The notes: a model not told the origin generated them from the sequence alone. A stretch of 42,143 nt of DNA from Lachnospiraceae bacterium (GCA_015057085.1 SVFB01000092.1:1-42143); one strand, 5' to 3'. Positions 24,279 to 33,529 are shown, numbered from the stretch's first letter. Numbers and translations are program-made.

Positions 24279-25136
24279 ATGAAAACTGCAATTATTACAG
24301 ATTCCAATTCAGGAATCACCAGAGAAAAGGCAAATCGGTATGGAATCAAAATGTTGCCAATGCCGTTTTATATTGATGACGAATTGTATTTGGAAGGTGA
24401 AACGCTTTCTCATGTGGATTTTTTTGCAATGCAGCAGGAAGGTGCCCGCATTTATACATCTCAGCCATCTCCGGCGGATGTTATGGAACTATGGGATCAG
24501 ACATTAGAAGAATACGATGAAATTCTTTATATTCCAATGTCCAGCGGATTGTCCGGCTCTTGTCAGACTGCACAGGCACTTGCGCAGGATTATGACGGAA
24601 AGGTGATTGTGGCAGACTTAGGACGCGTCTCTGTTGCGCAAAAGCATGCCGTGTTGGAGGCTGTCAAACGCGCTCGTGCAGGAATGAATGCCAGCGATAT
24701 TTGCAAAGAATTGGTATATTTCAGAAGCGAATTCCAGATTTATTTAACTGTGGAAACTTTGGATTATCTGAAAGCAGGTGGCCGTGTTTCGGCTTCAAGT
24801 GCTGCAATCGGTAATTTTTTAAATATTCGTCCAATTCTGGGATTGAACACAGGACAGGTAGAAGTGGTATCAAAAGCAAAAGGCGAAAAGCTTTCTCGAA
24901 AGAAGATGATTAGTGCAATCGAGAATGATTTGATTGGAAAATTCCATGCGAATAATCTGGATGATTTCTATTTGGCAGCAGCAGCTTCCATGCCAAAAGA
25001 AAAAGCGGCAGAGTGGAAGCAACAATTAGAGGAACACTTTGGTATTCACTGCAATATGTCTCCGATTCCATTGTCTGTGGCGACACATTTAGGTTATGGA
25101 ACTCACGGTGTAGCAGTCATGCGCAAGATGAAATAG
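24279..25136 (+). CDS. DegV family fatty acid-binding protein
   Basis: The 285-residue protein has the DegV/EDD fold. It begins AIITDSNSGITRE, contains YTSQPSPADVMELW and the MSSGLSGSCQTAQ segment that lines the lipid site, and has LDYLKAGGRVSASSAAIGNFL with NIRPIL in the second domain. DegV proteins bind long-chain fatty acids, and FakB-type members pass them to the kinase FakA. No FakA is nearby, so whether this one serves as FakB is open. AGGAGGG precedes the ATG. It lies 16 nt after the GH3-like gene and 16 nt before the YjbR-alkyltransferase gene, so it shares their transcript. Confidence 0.94.
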   Translation: MKTAIITDSNSGITREKANRYGIKMLPMPFYIDDELYLEGETLSHVDFFAMQQEGARIYTSQPSPADVMELWDQTLEEYDEILYIPMSSGLSGSCQTAQALAQDYDGKVIVADLGRVSVAQKHAVLEAVKRARAGMNASDICKELVYFRSEFQIYLTVETLDYLKAGGRVSASSAAIGNFLNIRPILGLNTGQVEVVSKAKGEKLSRKKMISAIENDLIGKFHANNLDDFYLAAAASMPKEKAAEWKQQLEEHFGIHCNMSPIPLSVATHLGYGTHGVAVMRKMK

Positions 25137-25152
25137 CAAAAAGGGCGATTAT

Positions 25153-25842
25153 ATGCATCCGCAAGTAGAAGATTTGATTCAATATATGAAAGAAAAATAT
25201 AATGCATTTGTGGAGCAACCATGGGCTAAATATCCGGAGAATATCACATTCAAGGATCCTGATGTGATGAAATGGTTTGCGCTGATTATGCCGGTGGAGC
25301 GAAATAAAGTGGCACCACTATGGAACCGTGACGTTTCGGAATCGTCGGATCAGGTTTATATCATCAATGTGAAAGCGGAACAATATTTCATCGGGATGAT
25401 TTCGCAAAACTATGGATATATGCCCGGCTATCATATGAATAAGCAGCATTGGCTTACCATATTGGTGGATGGAACTGTGCCTACAGAGCAGATTCTTGAT
25501 CGGATTGATGATAGTTATGAATTAATCACCAATACTCCGACGAAGCGAATCTATCAAGCAGTCAAGCAAATTCCAAAGGGGAAAGTTGCGACCTATTCTC
25601 AGGTGGCAGAAATGGCCGGAAATCCCAAAATGTCCCGGGCTGTAGGAAACGCCTTGCATAAGAATCCGAATCCGGAGCAGATCCCATGTCATCGGGTGGT
25701 CAATGCAAAAGGGGAGCTGGCGGATGCTTTTGTATTTGGAGGCAAGAATGTCCAGGAAGAGAGATTGACAGCTGAAGGTGTAATTGTGACAAACGGAGCA
25801 GTAGATCTGGATTTATATGGAATAAAAAAAGAGGACTGCTAG
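25153..25842 (+). CDS. Fusion of MmcQ/YjbR-like domain with methylated-DNA-cysteine methyltransferase domain
   Basis: The 229-residue protein has an N-terminal YjbR/MmcQ-type domain (about 10-135; DVSESSDQVYIINV, MNKQHWLTILVDGTVP, DDSYELI). A C-terminal alkyltransferase domain (about 138-215) carries the active-site motif PCHRVV with C179, preceded by the helix-turn-helix part PKGKVATYSQVAEMAGNPK. The cysteine is intact, so repair of O6-alkylguanine by direct transfer is possible, unlike the ATL proteins that carry Trp there. The YjbR domain has a double-wing DNA-binding-like fold and may help target DNA. Ribosome site: AAGGG. It sits in a run of closely spaced genes. Confidence 0.87.
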   Translation: MHPQVEDLIQYMKEKYNAFVEQPWAKYPENITFKDPDVMKWFALIMPVERNKVAPLWNRDVSESSDQVYIINVKAEQYFIGMISQNYGYMPGYHMNKQHWLTILVDGTVPTEQILDRIDDSYELITNTPTKRIYQAVKQIPKGKVATYSQVAEMAGNPKMSRAVGNALHKNPNPEQIPCHRVVNAKGELADAFVFGGKNVQEERLTAEGVIVTNGAVDLDLYGIKKEDC

Positions 25843-25863
25843 GAACAAACAAGGGTAAATTAC

Positions 25864-26424
25864 ATGAAACAGTATTATCAGGCTTGTGTGGCATTTCAAC
25901 AAGCTGATGAAAGCCTTACAGAGCAAATCAATCAGGTCCCCTTTGATGAGATGATCGCAATTCAATCGGTAGAAATCTTATATGCCTTATATCAGGAAAT
26001 GGACGAAAGCGCCTCTGAGAAAGTTGAATTTCGAGCTGATCGAATAGCGCAGCTTATGAGAGAAAATACAGACAACGGCTTTTATTCGCAGTGGCAGATT
26101 TGGTATCATTATTTTATCTCTATGGGCGCGGCAGAGTGGCAGCAGTTTTGGATTGACCTGAGTGAATATATCAAAAGCAATCCGGCAGGAAATTCGCAGG
26201 CTCGCTTTTTGGCAGAGATTCCGCAACCGATTTATAATGTTGGATTTGCAATTTGCTATATTGCGTGGGGAATATGCTATCTTTATGATATAGATGATAT
26301 AGCGAGTGCATGGACCCTCATCAAAATGCTTTTAGGGACGCTGATATGGGGAAGCTTATGCGGAATTGTAACTGTAATTATAGCTGGATTGTTATGGAAA
26401 ATAATGCGAAATAAAAGAGGTTGA
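25864..26424 (+). CDS. Small membrane protein of unknown function
   Basis: I do not recognise this 186-residue protein. Residues 1 to about 120 are soluble, acidic and helical, rich in Gln and aromatic residues (AEWQQFWIDLSEYIK). Two hydrophobic segments follow: about 125-143 (YNVGFAICYIAWGICYLY) and about 150-178 (a long one ending in IVTVIIAGLLWKIM). A basic end RNKRG points to the cytosol. It lies between the repair fusion gene and the PspC gene, with the PspC ribosome site overlapping its stop. A role at the membrane together with PspC is only a guess from position. Confidence 0.65.
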   Translation: MKQYYQACVAFQQADESLTEQINQVPFDEMIAIQSVEILYALYQEMDESASEKVEFRADRIAQLMRENTDNGFYSQWQIWYHYFISMGAAEWQQFWIDLSEYIKSNPAGNSQARFLAEIPQPIYNVGFAICYIAWGICYLYDIDDIASAWTLIKMLLGTLIWGSLCGIVTVIIAGLLWKIMRNKRG

Positions 26425-26438
26425 AAGGAGATATCATT

Positions 26439-26627
26439 ATGGAACCAAAGAGATTGTATAAAAGTAACACAGACAGAAAACTTTCAGGTGTGTGCGGAGG
26501 TATCGCAGAATATTTCAATTGTGATTCCACATTAATCCGATTGGCATGGGTTGCATTTACTTGCTTAGGCGGAAGCGGACTTCTTGCCTATATCATAGCT
26601 GCAATTGTGATGCCGGATCGAGTATAA
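26439..26627 (+). CDS. PspC domain protein
   Basis: This 62-residue protein consists of a single PspC domain: KRLYKSNTDRKLSGVCGGIA, then a segment with Asn-Cys-Asp-Ser-Thr, and one hydrophobic helix ending IIAAIVMPDR. PspC proteins sit in the membrane and take part in phage-shock-type envelope stress responses; stand-alone short forms are common in Firmicutes. The ATG at 26439 has AAAGGAG 8 nt upstream. An in-frame TTG at 26421 is not preceded by such a site. The LiaF-like protein at 34.2 kb belongs to the same general stress theme, but the genes are far apart. Confidence 0.92.
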   Translation: MEPKRLYKSNTDRKLSGVCGGIAEYFNCDSTLIRLAWVAFTCLGGSGLLAYIIAAIVMPDRV

Positions 26628-26645
26628 GTACCGTGCAAGCAACTC

Positions 26646-26674
26646 TTGACAACTTTGGCTTTCATGCGTAAAAT
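26646..26674 (+). promoter_or_regulatory. Sigma-A promoter of the ileS T-box transcript
   Basis: A perfect TTGACA (26646-26651), a 17-nt spacer and TAAAAT (26669-26674) give a start near 26681, about 300 nt before the ileS ATG. Confidence 0.8.
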
Positions 26675-26699
26675 ATTTTCAGTTGAATATATAAAACTT

Positions 26700-26955
26700 T
26701 GACGGAGACAGTATTTATTTTGACGAACGCTTCAGAGAGCCGGGGTTGGTGTGAACCGGTGCTATTAGTAAGATAAAGAAAATCACTCCTGAGTTGCGGA
26801 GCCGAAATCAAATTATTATTTGACAGTAGGTGACGACGTATTTTCTACGTTACAGGAAACTTGTATGCGAATAGTGATTGACTGTTCAAGTACATTGTAA
26901 TCAGGTGGTTAAACGTAGCGATAAGCTGTGTCCGGTTACGGACGCAGCTTTTTTT
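26700..26955 (+). ncRNA. T-box leader responding to uncharged tRNA-Ile
   Basis: Stem I is visible with AGAGAG and the distal loop region. The specifier codon reads ATC (Ile, 26782-26784), followed by the usual purine. The T-box sequence has AGGTGGT with TGGT at 26906-26909, which complements the ACCA end of tRNA-Ile. The terminator is GCTGTGTCC (26925-26933) with GGACGCAGC (26940-26948) and a T-run (26949-26955). Binding of uncharged tRNA-Ile should stabilise the antiterminator and let ileS be read. The T-box core departs from the common ACCGCG ending. Confidence 0.9.
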
Positions 26956-26983
26956 ATTCCCATTGCTAAGGAGGCAAAATCAA

Positions 26984-29900
26984 ATGTACAACAAAGTTGA
27001 TACGAACATGAACTTCGTGGAGCGCGAAAAAGAAATCGAGAAGTTCTGGAGAGAAAATGACATCTTTAATAAGTCATTGGAGAAAAACAAAAAGGAAGGC
27101 GAAACCTATACTTTCTATGATGGACCGCCTACAGCAAACGGTAAGCCGCACATCGGACACGTGGAAACCCGTACCATCAAGGATATGATTCCTCGTTTCC
27201 AGACAATGAAAGGCAAATATGTACCGCGTAAAGCTGGCTGGGATACACACGGCCTTCCGGTAGAGCTTGAGGTAGAAAAGAAGCTTGGATTAAACGGAAA
27301 AGAGCAGATCGAAGAATACGGTATGGAGCCGTTTATCAAAGAATGTAAGGAATCCGTTTGGAAATACAAAGGAATGTGGGAAGACTTCTCCGGAACCGTT
27401 GGATTCTGGGCTGATATGGATAACCCATATGTTACCTACGATGATAACTTCATTGAGTCAGAATGGTGGGCACTTTCCGAAATCTGGAACAAGGGTCTTT
27501 TATATAAGGGCTTTAAGATTGTGCCATACTGTCCTCGTTGCGGAACTCCGCTTTCATCAGCTGAGGTTTCTCAGGGATATAAGACTGTTAAGGAGCGTTC
27601 TGCAATCGTTCGCTTTAAGGTAACAGGAGAAGACGCATACTTTTTAGCATGGACAACCACTCCTTGGACTTTGCCAAGTAATGTGGCTCTTTGCGTAAAT
27701 CCGGATGATACCTATTTAAAGGTAAAGGCTGTTGACGGATATACCTACTATCTTGCTCAGGCATTGGCTGATAAGGTATTGGGACAGCTTTTGGACAAGG
27801 ATGCAGAAGGCCCGGCATATGAAGTGCTTGAAACCTATAAGGGAACTGATTTAGAGCGCAAGGAATACGAGCCGCTTTATGAATGTGCAAAGGTAGAAGC
27901 AGATAAGCAAAAGAAGAAGGGCTTCTATGTGACCTGCGATTCCTACGTTACCATGACAGATGGTACCGGTATCGTACATATCGCACCGGCCTTCGGTGAG
28001 GACGATGCCAACGTTGGTAGAAATTATGATCTTCCATTGGTACAGATGGTAGATGACAAGGGTGTGATGTTAGACGCTTCTCCATTTGGCGGAATGCGTT
28101 GCAAGCCAACCGCTGCAGAAATGGAAAAGGGCGCAATCTCAGCAGATCCGGAAGTAATCAAGGATTTATCAGCAAGAAAGCTTCTCTTTGACGCACCAAA
28201 ATTTGAACACGAATATCCACACTGCTGGAGATGCGATACCCCGCTTTTGTATTATGCAAGAGAATCCTGGTATATCAAAGAAACCGCTGTCAAAGATGAC
28301 TTGATTCGCAACAACAACACTGTAAACTGGATTCCTGAATCCATCGGAAGCGGACGCTTTGGCAACTGGCTTGAGAACATTCAGGACTGGGCAATTTCAC
28401 GTAACCGCTATTGGGGAACTCCGCTGAATATCTGGGAGTGCTCATGCGGACACAGAGAATGCGTGGGAAGCCGTGCAAGATTGGAAGAATTATCAGGCAA
28501 TCCTGCGGCTAAGACAGTAGAATTACATCGTCCATATATTGATGAAATTATCTGCAAATGTCCGGAATGCGGTGGCGATATGAAGCGTGTACCGGAAGTA
28601 TTGGACTGCTGGTTCGACTCAGGTGCAATGCCATTTGCACAGCATCATTATCCATTTGAAAATAAGGAAGTATTTGAGCAGCAATTCCCTGCACAATTCA
28701 TTTCCGAGGCGGTAGACCAGACTCGTGGATGGTTCCATTCTCTGATGGCAGAGTCTACTTTGCTCTTTAACAAGAGCCCATATGAGAACGTAATCGTACT
28801 TGGTCATGTACAGGATGAGAACGGACAGAAGATGTCTAAGTCTAAAGGCAATGCTGTCGATCCGTTTGATGCATTAGAGCAGTACGGTGCAGATGCCATC
28901 CGTTGGTATTTCTATACTGCATCCGCTCCATGGATTCCAAAGCGTTTCTCAGGCAAGCTTGTTCAGGAAGGACAGCGACGTTTCATGGGAACCTTGTGGA
29001 ACACTTATGCATTCTTTGTATTATATGCAAATATCGATGGATTCGATGCAACAAAGTACAGCTTGGATTACAGCAGCTTATCTGTTATGGATAAATGGTG
29101 TTTATCTAAATTGAATTCTGCAGTGAAAGCTGTAGATGAGAACCTTGAAAATTACAAAATCCCGGAAGCTGCAAAGGCTTTGGATGAATTCGTAGATGAA
29201 TTATCTAACTGGTATGTTCGCCGTAGCCGTGAACGTTTCTGGGCAAAGGGCATGGAGCAGGACAAGATTAACGCATATATGACACTGTATACTTCTCTTG
29301 TTACCATCGCAAAGGCTTCTGCACCGATGATTCCGTTTATGACAGAAGAAATCTATAGAAACCTGGTTTGTTCTGTGGATGCATCTGCTCCGGAATCTAT
29401 CCATTTGTGTGACTTCCCTGTTGCAGACGAGAAGCTTATCGACAAGAAGTTAGAAGCGGATATGGAGACCGTACTTGAGGCAGTTGTTCTTGGTCGTGCA
29501 TGCAGAAATGAGTCTAATATCAAGAACCGTCAGCCAATCGGTAAGATGTATGTCAAGGCAGAAGAAGAACTTTCACAGTTCTATCTTGATATCATCCGCG
29601 ACGAATTAAACGTAAAAGAAATCGAGGCAACCGATGATGTCAGCGGTTTGACAAATTATAACTTCAAGCCACAGCTTAAGACACTTGGTCGCAGATTCGG
29701 AAAAAATATCAATGCGGTAAAAGAAATTTTGGCCGGATTGAATGGACAAGAAGCTATGGCTGAGTTAAAGTCAAAGGGAAGCTTAACCATTACTGTAGAT
29801 GGAAATGAGGAAGCACTTACAGAAGAAGATCTCTTAATCGAGACCGTTCAGATGGAAGGCCTTGTTTCTGCATCAGATCACGGTGTGACAGTTGTTCTGG

Positions 29901-30178
29901 ATACGAATTTGACTCCGGAATTACTAGAGGAAGGCTTTGAAAGAGAATTAATTTCTAAGATTCAGACCATGCGTAAGGAAGCTGGTTTTGAAGTACAAGA
30001 TCATATTCGCGTTGGTTATCAGGCGAATGAGAAGGTGACTGCAATTTTCGAAAAATTCGGTGCCAACATTCAGTCTGAAGTATTGGCTGATGAAATTTCA
30101 TCAACACTTGGGGGATATGAAAAGGAGTGGAACATCAACGGAGAAAGTGTAACCTTATCTGTTGAGAAACTTGCATAG
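26984..30178 (+). CDS. ileS: Isoleucyl-tRNA synthetase (type 2)
   Basis: IleRS charges tRNA-Ile and edits valine. The 1064-residue protein has HIGH at 56-59 (GKPHIGHVET), a CP1 editing domain with AWTTTPWTLPSN, KMSKS at 616-620 followed by KGNAVDP, and a long C-terminal anticodon domain. It has GWDTHGLPVE rather than the GWDCHGLPIE of type 1. The total length and the C-terminal part resemble the eukaryote-like IleRS2 group, which is known for poor binding of mupirocin; the subtype is my inference. The ATG at 26984 follows AAGGAGG. An upstream in-frame start at 26963 lies just behind the T-box terminator and lacks support. glgP follows after 22 nt. Confidence 0.97.
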   Translation: MYNKVDTNMNFVEREKEIEKFWRENDIFNKSLEKNKKEGETYTFYDGPPTANGKPHIGHVETRTIKDMIPRFQTMKGKYVPRKAGWDTHGLPVELEVEKKLGLNGKEQIEEYGMEPFIKECKESVWKYKGMWEDFSGTVGFWADMDNPYVTYDDNFIESEWWALSEIWNKGLLYKGFKIVPYCPRCGTPLSSAEVSQGYKTVKERSAIVRFKVTGEDAYFLAWTTTPWTLPSNVALCVNPDDTYLKVKAVDGYTYYLAQALADKVLGQLLDKDAEGPAYEVLETYKGTDLERKEYEPLYECAKVEADKQKKKGFYVTCDSYVTMTDGTGIVHIAPAFGEDDANVGRNYDLPLVQMVDDKGVMLDASPFGGMRCKPTAAEMEKGAISADPEVIKDLSARKLLFDAPKFEHEYPHCWRCDTPLLYYARESWYIKETAVKDDLIRNNNTVNWIPESIGSGRFGNWLENIQDWAISRNRYWGTPLNIWECSCGHRECVGSRARLEELSGNPAAKTVELHRPYIDEIICKCPECGGDMKRVPEVLDCWFDSGAMPFAQHHYPFENKEVFEQQFPAQFISEAVDQTRGWFHSLMAESTLLFNKSPYENVIVLGHVQDENGQKMSKSKGNAVDPFDALEQYGADAIRWYFYTASAPWIPKRFSGKLVQEGQRRFMGTLWNTYAFFVLYANIDGFDATKYSLDYSSLSVMDKWCLSKLNSAVKAVDENLENYKIPEAAKALDEFVDELSNWYVRRSRERFWAKGMEQDKINAYMTLYTSLVTIAKASAPMIPFMTEEIYRNLVCSVDASAPESIHLCDFPVADEKLIDKKLEADMETVLEAVVLGRACRNESNIKNRQPIGKMYVKAEEELSQFYLDIIRDELNVKEIEATDDVSGLTNYNFKPQLKTLGRRFGKNINAVKEILAGLNGQEAMAELKSKGSLTITVDGNEEALTEEDLLIETVQMEGLVSASDHGVTVVLDTNLTPELLEEGFERELISKIQTMRKEAGFEVQDHIRVGYQANEKVTAIFEKFGANIQSEVLADEISSTLGGYEKEWNINGESVTLSVEKLA

Positions 30179-30200
30179 CATGAAATAAAGGAGAAGCCAT

Positions 30201-31145
30201 ATGAAACCGTTTAACAAGAAGGCGTTTATCAAGCGTGTTACTGAAACTGTCAAAAGCAAATATCGCAAGAGCGTGGGGGAGGCCTCTCAGGAGGAGCTCT
30301 TCCAGGCAGTAGCCGATACCGTAAAGGATGCCATCATGGATGATTGGTTTGCAACTCAGAGCGTGATGGATCGGGAAGATCCGAAAACCCTTTACTATTT
30401 ATCCATGGAGTTTTTGATGGGACGTGCCCTTGGAAACAATCTGATTAACATGACTGCGTATAAAAAAGCGCAGGAAGCGTTAGAAGAGATGGGATTGGAC
30501 ATCAATGCCATCGAAGATCAGGAACCGGATCCGGCACTCGGAAACGGTGGCTTGGGCCGACTTGCAGCATGTTTTTTGGATTCTCTTGCATCTCTTGGAT
30601 ATCCTGCTTATGGATGCGGAATCCGTTATCGTTACGGAATGTTTAAACAGCAGATTATCGACGGATTCCAGGTGGAAGTTCCGGATAACTGGCTAAAGAA
30701 TGGTTATCCATTTGAATTAAAACGTCCGGAATACAGTTATGAAGTACGTTTTGGCGGAAATGTCAGAACCGATGTGGATGAAAACGGAGAGCTTCATTTT
30801 ATTCATGAAAATTATCAGGCCGTCAATGCGGTGGCGTATGATATGCCGATTGTGGGACATGGAAATTATGTCACAGATACATTGATCATCTGGGATGCAC
30901 AGCCGAAAGAAGAGTTTTCGCTTACCTCTTTTAATGAGGGTGAATACGCAAAGGCTGTGGAACAATCAAATTTAGCACGTACTTTGGTAGAGGTTCTTTA
31001 TCCGAATGATGAGCACGAGCAGGGCAAGGAATTGCGCTTAAAGCAGCAGTACTTCTTCGTATCAGCATCTGTACAACGTGCAATTGCGAAGTTTAAGAAG
31101 CATCACAGAAGTTTGCGTCAATTGCCAAAGAAGGTGGTATTCTAA
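30201..31145 (+). CDS. glgP: Glycogen phosphorylase, N-terminal piece
   Basis: This 314-residue piece has the first part of the phosphorylase catalytic fold: YYLSMEFLMGRALGNNLINM, DPALGNGGLGRLAACFLDSL and the GIRYRYGMFKQ segment, all of the substrate-binding half. It stops at KKVVF just before the expected QMNDTHP. An AAAGGAGA site precedes the ATG, 22 nt after ileS, so the T-box transcript may extend into it. The piece alone lacks the PLP site and cannot be active. Phosphorylase releases glucose-1-phosphate from alpha-1,4-glucans. Confidence 0.85.
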   Translation: MKPFNKKAFIKRVTETVKSKYRKSVGEASQEELFQAVADTVKDAIMDDWFATQSVMDREDPKTLYYLSMEFLMGRALGNNLINMTAYKKAQEALEEMGLDINAIEDQEPDPALGNGGLGRLAACFLDSLASLGYPAYGCGIRYRYGMFKQQIIDGFQVEVPDNWLKNGYPFELKRPEYSYEVRFGGNVRTDVDENGELHFIHENYQAVNAVAYDMPIVGHGNYVTDTLIIWDAQPKEEFSLTSFNEGEYAKAVEQSNLARTLVEVLYPNDEHEQGKELRLKQQYFFVSASVQRAIAKFKKHHRSLRQLPKKVVF

Positions 31146-32666
31146 ATGAATGATACTCATCCGACTGTGGCAGTTGCGGAATTGATGCGTATTTTGATTG
31201 ATGAGGAAGGCATGGAATGGGATGAGGCTTGGCAGGTGACCACGCATTGTGTCGCTTATACCAACCATACCATTATGGCAGAAGCATTGGAAAAATGGCC
31301 AATCGATATTTTCCAGCGTATTCTTCCGCGTGTCTACCAAATCGTAGAGGAAATTAACCGCAGATTTGTGTTGGATATTCAGGCCCGTTTCCCGGGAGAT
31401 GAAGAGAAAGTACGCAGCATGGCAATCCTTTATGACGGTCAGGTACGTATGGCAAATCTTGCAATCTGTGCAGGTTTCTCTGTGAACGGTGTGGCAAGAT
31501 TGCATACTGAGATTTTAAAGAACGAGTCGTTAAAAGATTTCTACGAGATGTTCCCGGAGAAATTTAACAACAAGACGAATGGTATTACACAGCGTCGTTT
31601 CCTGGCACACGGCAATCCGCTGTTGGCTGATTTCGTGACAAAGTATTGCGGAAAAGGCTGGGAGACAGATCTGACAAAGACCATTAAATTAGTGGAAAAG
31701 GCAGAGGATCCAAAGGTACAAAAGGCCTTTATGGATATCAAGCGTGAGAACAAAAAGCGCCTGGCAAAATATATCAAGGAGCATAACGGAATCGATGTCA
31801 ATATCGATTCGATCTTTGATGTACAGGTAAAGCGTTTGCATGAATACAAGCGTCAGCTGATGAATATTTTGCATGTGATGTATCTGTATAATCAGCTGAA
31901 GGAAAATCCGGATATGGAATTTACACCGAGAACCTTTATATTTGGAGCAAAGGCGGCTGCCGGATATCGAAATGCCAAAATGACCATTAAGTTAATCAAC
32001 AATGTGGCGGAAGTAATCAATAACGATGCGTCAATTGGAAATAAGCTTAAGGTGGTTTTCATTGAGGATTATAAGGTTTCCAATGCCGAAATAATTTTTG
32101 CGGCAGCTGATGTCTCTGAGCAGATTTCGACAGCTTCAAAAGAAGCATCCGGAACCGGTAATATGAAATTCATGTTAAACGGCGCATTGACCATCGGTAC
32201 GATGGACGGTGCAAATGTGGAAATGTTTGAAGAAGTGGGCGGAGATAATATGTTTATCTTTGGTATGAGTGCGGATGAGGTCATTGCCCATGAGAGAAAT
32301 CATGATTATCATCCGATGGATATTTATAATCATGATAGAGACATTAATCGTGTGCTGAATCAGCTGATTGATGGAACCTATTCTTATGGAGATCATGAGT
32401 TGTTCCGTTGCCTTTACAATGCACTTTTGAATGATAAACCTGGAAATCCTGCAGATAGATATTTTATCCTTGCAGATTTCCGCGCATATGCGAAAGCACA
32501 GATGGATATTTCTGAATTCTATAACGAAAAGGAAGCCTGGGCAAAAAGCGCAATTTTAAATGTGGCGCATGTGGGCAAATTCTCATCAGACAGAACCATT
32601 CAGGAATATGTAGATGACATTTGGCATTTGGACAAGATTAAAGTCAATAACACCGGAATGTTTTGA
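31146..32666 (+). CDS. glgP: Glycogen phosphorylase, C-terminal piece
   Basis: This 506-residue piece begins MNDTHPTVAVAELMRILIDE directly after the TAA and carries the rest of the enzyme: NGITQRRFL, the VKRLHEYKRQLMNI segment, and the PLP-binding lysine in GTGNMKFMLNGA (residue 341 of the piece, 656 of the whole). It ends IKVNNTGMF. The ATG is adjacent to the stop, and AAGGTGG (31131-31137) lies 8 nt before it. Ribosomes ending the first piece could thus restart, giving a two-chain enzyme. Whether the chains assemble is unknown. The TraX-like gene follows 20 nt later. Confidence 0.85.
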   Translation: MNDTHPTVAVAELMRILIDEEGMEWDEAWQVTTHCVAYTNHTIMAEALEKWPIDIFQRILPRVYQIVEEINRRFVLDIQARFPGDEEKVRSMAILYDGQVRMANLAICAGFSVNGVARLHTEILKNESLKDFYEMFPEKFNNKTNGITQRRFLAHGNPLLADFVTKYCGKGWETDLTKTIKLVEKAEDPKVQKAFMDIKRENKKRLAKYIKEHNGIDVNIDSIFDVQVKRLHEYKRQLMNILHVMYLYNQLKENPDMEFTPRTFIFGAKAAAGYRNAKMTIKLINNVAEVINNDASIGNKLKVVFIEDYKVSNAEIIFAAADVSEQISTASKEASGTGNMKFMLNGALTIGTMDGANVEMFEEVGGDNMFIFGMSADEVIAHERNHDYHPMDIYNHDRDINRVLNQLIDGTYSYGDHELFRCLYNALLNDKPGNPADRYFILADFRAYAKAQMDISEFYNEKEAWAKSAILNVAHVGKFSSDRTIQEYVDDIWHLDKIKVNNTGMF

Positions 32667-32686
32667 ATATTTGGAGGTAAGCGTTC

Positions 32687-33529
32687 GTGAATTATAATCC
32701 GACGGGAAAAGTCAACGGATTTACATTGAAGATGATTGCAGTCATCACAATGTTTATCGATCATTTTGCAGCTTCTGTTTTGGAGCGTGCAATTGTGATT
32801 GGAAATATTGGATTTATCGAAGACCGCAGATCGATGTGGCTTGTGATTTATTATATTATGCGTGGAATTGGAAGAATGGCCTTTCCAATCTATATTTACT
32901 TGCTTGTGGAAGGCTTCATGCATACAAAAAGTGTGCCGAAATATGCACTGCGACTCTTTGTATTTGCATTGATTTCCGAGTTGCCATTTGACTTTGCATT
33001 GCTATATAACGGATATTGGAATGATAATTATGACGGCAGCCATTTTATCACACACATAATAGGATTGACTGCGCATCAGAACGTATTCTTTACCCTATGC
33101 CTTGGCCTTTTGATGATCTGGGGAATGGACAGAATTCGACAAGGTTTTATGGAAAAGGAAAATGATACAAGCCAAAAAGGTTTCGCCTTTTTATTGCTTC
33201 GCATGTTTCTTCAGTTTGTGCTTTTAATTGCAGCAATGATTGTCGCATATATTATTCGTTGTGATTACAGTGTTGCGGGTATTGTATCCATCGGATTAAT
33301 GTATTTGTTCCGTGATTACAGAATCGCAGGTTTTTCACTTTCGATTTTGGCATTAACATTTATGGCCGGTCAGATTGAGGCACTTTCGCTTTTGATGTTG
33401 ATTCCGGTTTATTTCTACAACGGAGAGCGCGGAAAGCAGGCAAAGTATTTCTTTTACGGTTTTTATCCTGCGCACCTGGCAGTTTTAGCATTGCTTGTGT
33501 TTGCACTCGGATTGCCGATTTTTATGTAG
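32687..33529 (+). CDS. TraX family membrane protein
   Basis: The 280-residue protein has about eight membrane segments and the TraX-type opening GFTLKMIAVITMFIDHFAAS, with GRMAFPIYIYLLVEGF and ALISELPFDFAL, the core of this acyltransferase-like family. TraX of F plasmid acetylates pilin; chromosomal relatives in Firmicutes have no known substrate. GTG is used as start because GGAGG lies 9 nt upstream, and the first ATGs downstream would cut into the motif. It is 20 nt after glgP and 33 nt before a small unknown gene, so it is part of the same run. Confidence 0.9.
   Translation: MNYNPTGKVNGFTLKMIAVITMFIDHFAASVLERAIVIGNIGFIEDRRSMWLVIYYIMRGIGRMAFPIYIYLLVEGFMHTKSVPKYALRLFVFALISELPFDFALLYNGYWNDNYDGSHFITHIIGLTAHQNVFFTLCLGLLMIWGMDRIRQGFMEKENDTSQKGFAFLLLRMFLQFVLLIAAMIVAYIIRCDYSVAGIVSIGLMYLFRDYRIAGFSLSILALTFMAGQIEALSLLMLIPVYFYNGERGKQAKYFFYGFYPAHLAVLALLVFALGLPIFM

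Larger units (their letters stand above)
30201..32666 (+). pseudogene. glgP: Glycogen phosphorylase gene interrupted by one in-frame TAA
   Basis: Both parts are in the same frame and together make 821 codons, the normal length of a bacterial glycogen/starch phosphorylase. The only break is TAA at 31143-31145 (codon 315), where the family has Gln in the conserved Q-(L/M)-NDTHP; a C-to-T change in CAA explains it. All other conserved parts are intact on both sides. It could be a recent nonsense mutation, a sequencing error, or a split gene made as two coupled chains. The two pieces are listed separately as well. Confidence 0.8.

Noticed and set aside
26421-26438. TTG start for the PspC gene
   Set aside because: The AAAGGAG site lies after it and serves the ATG at 26439.
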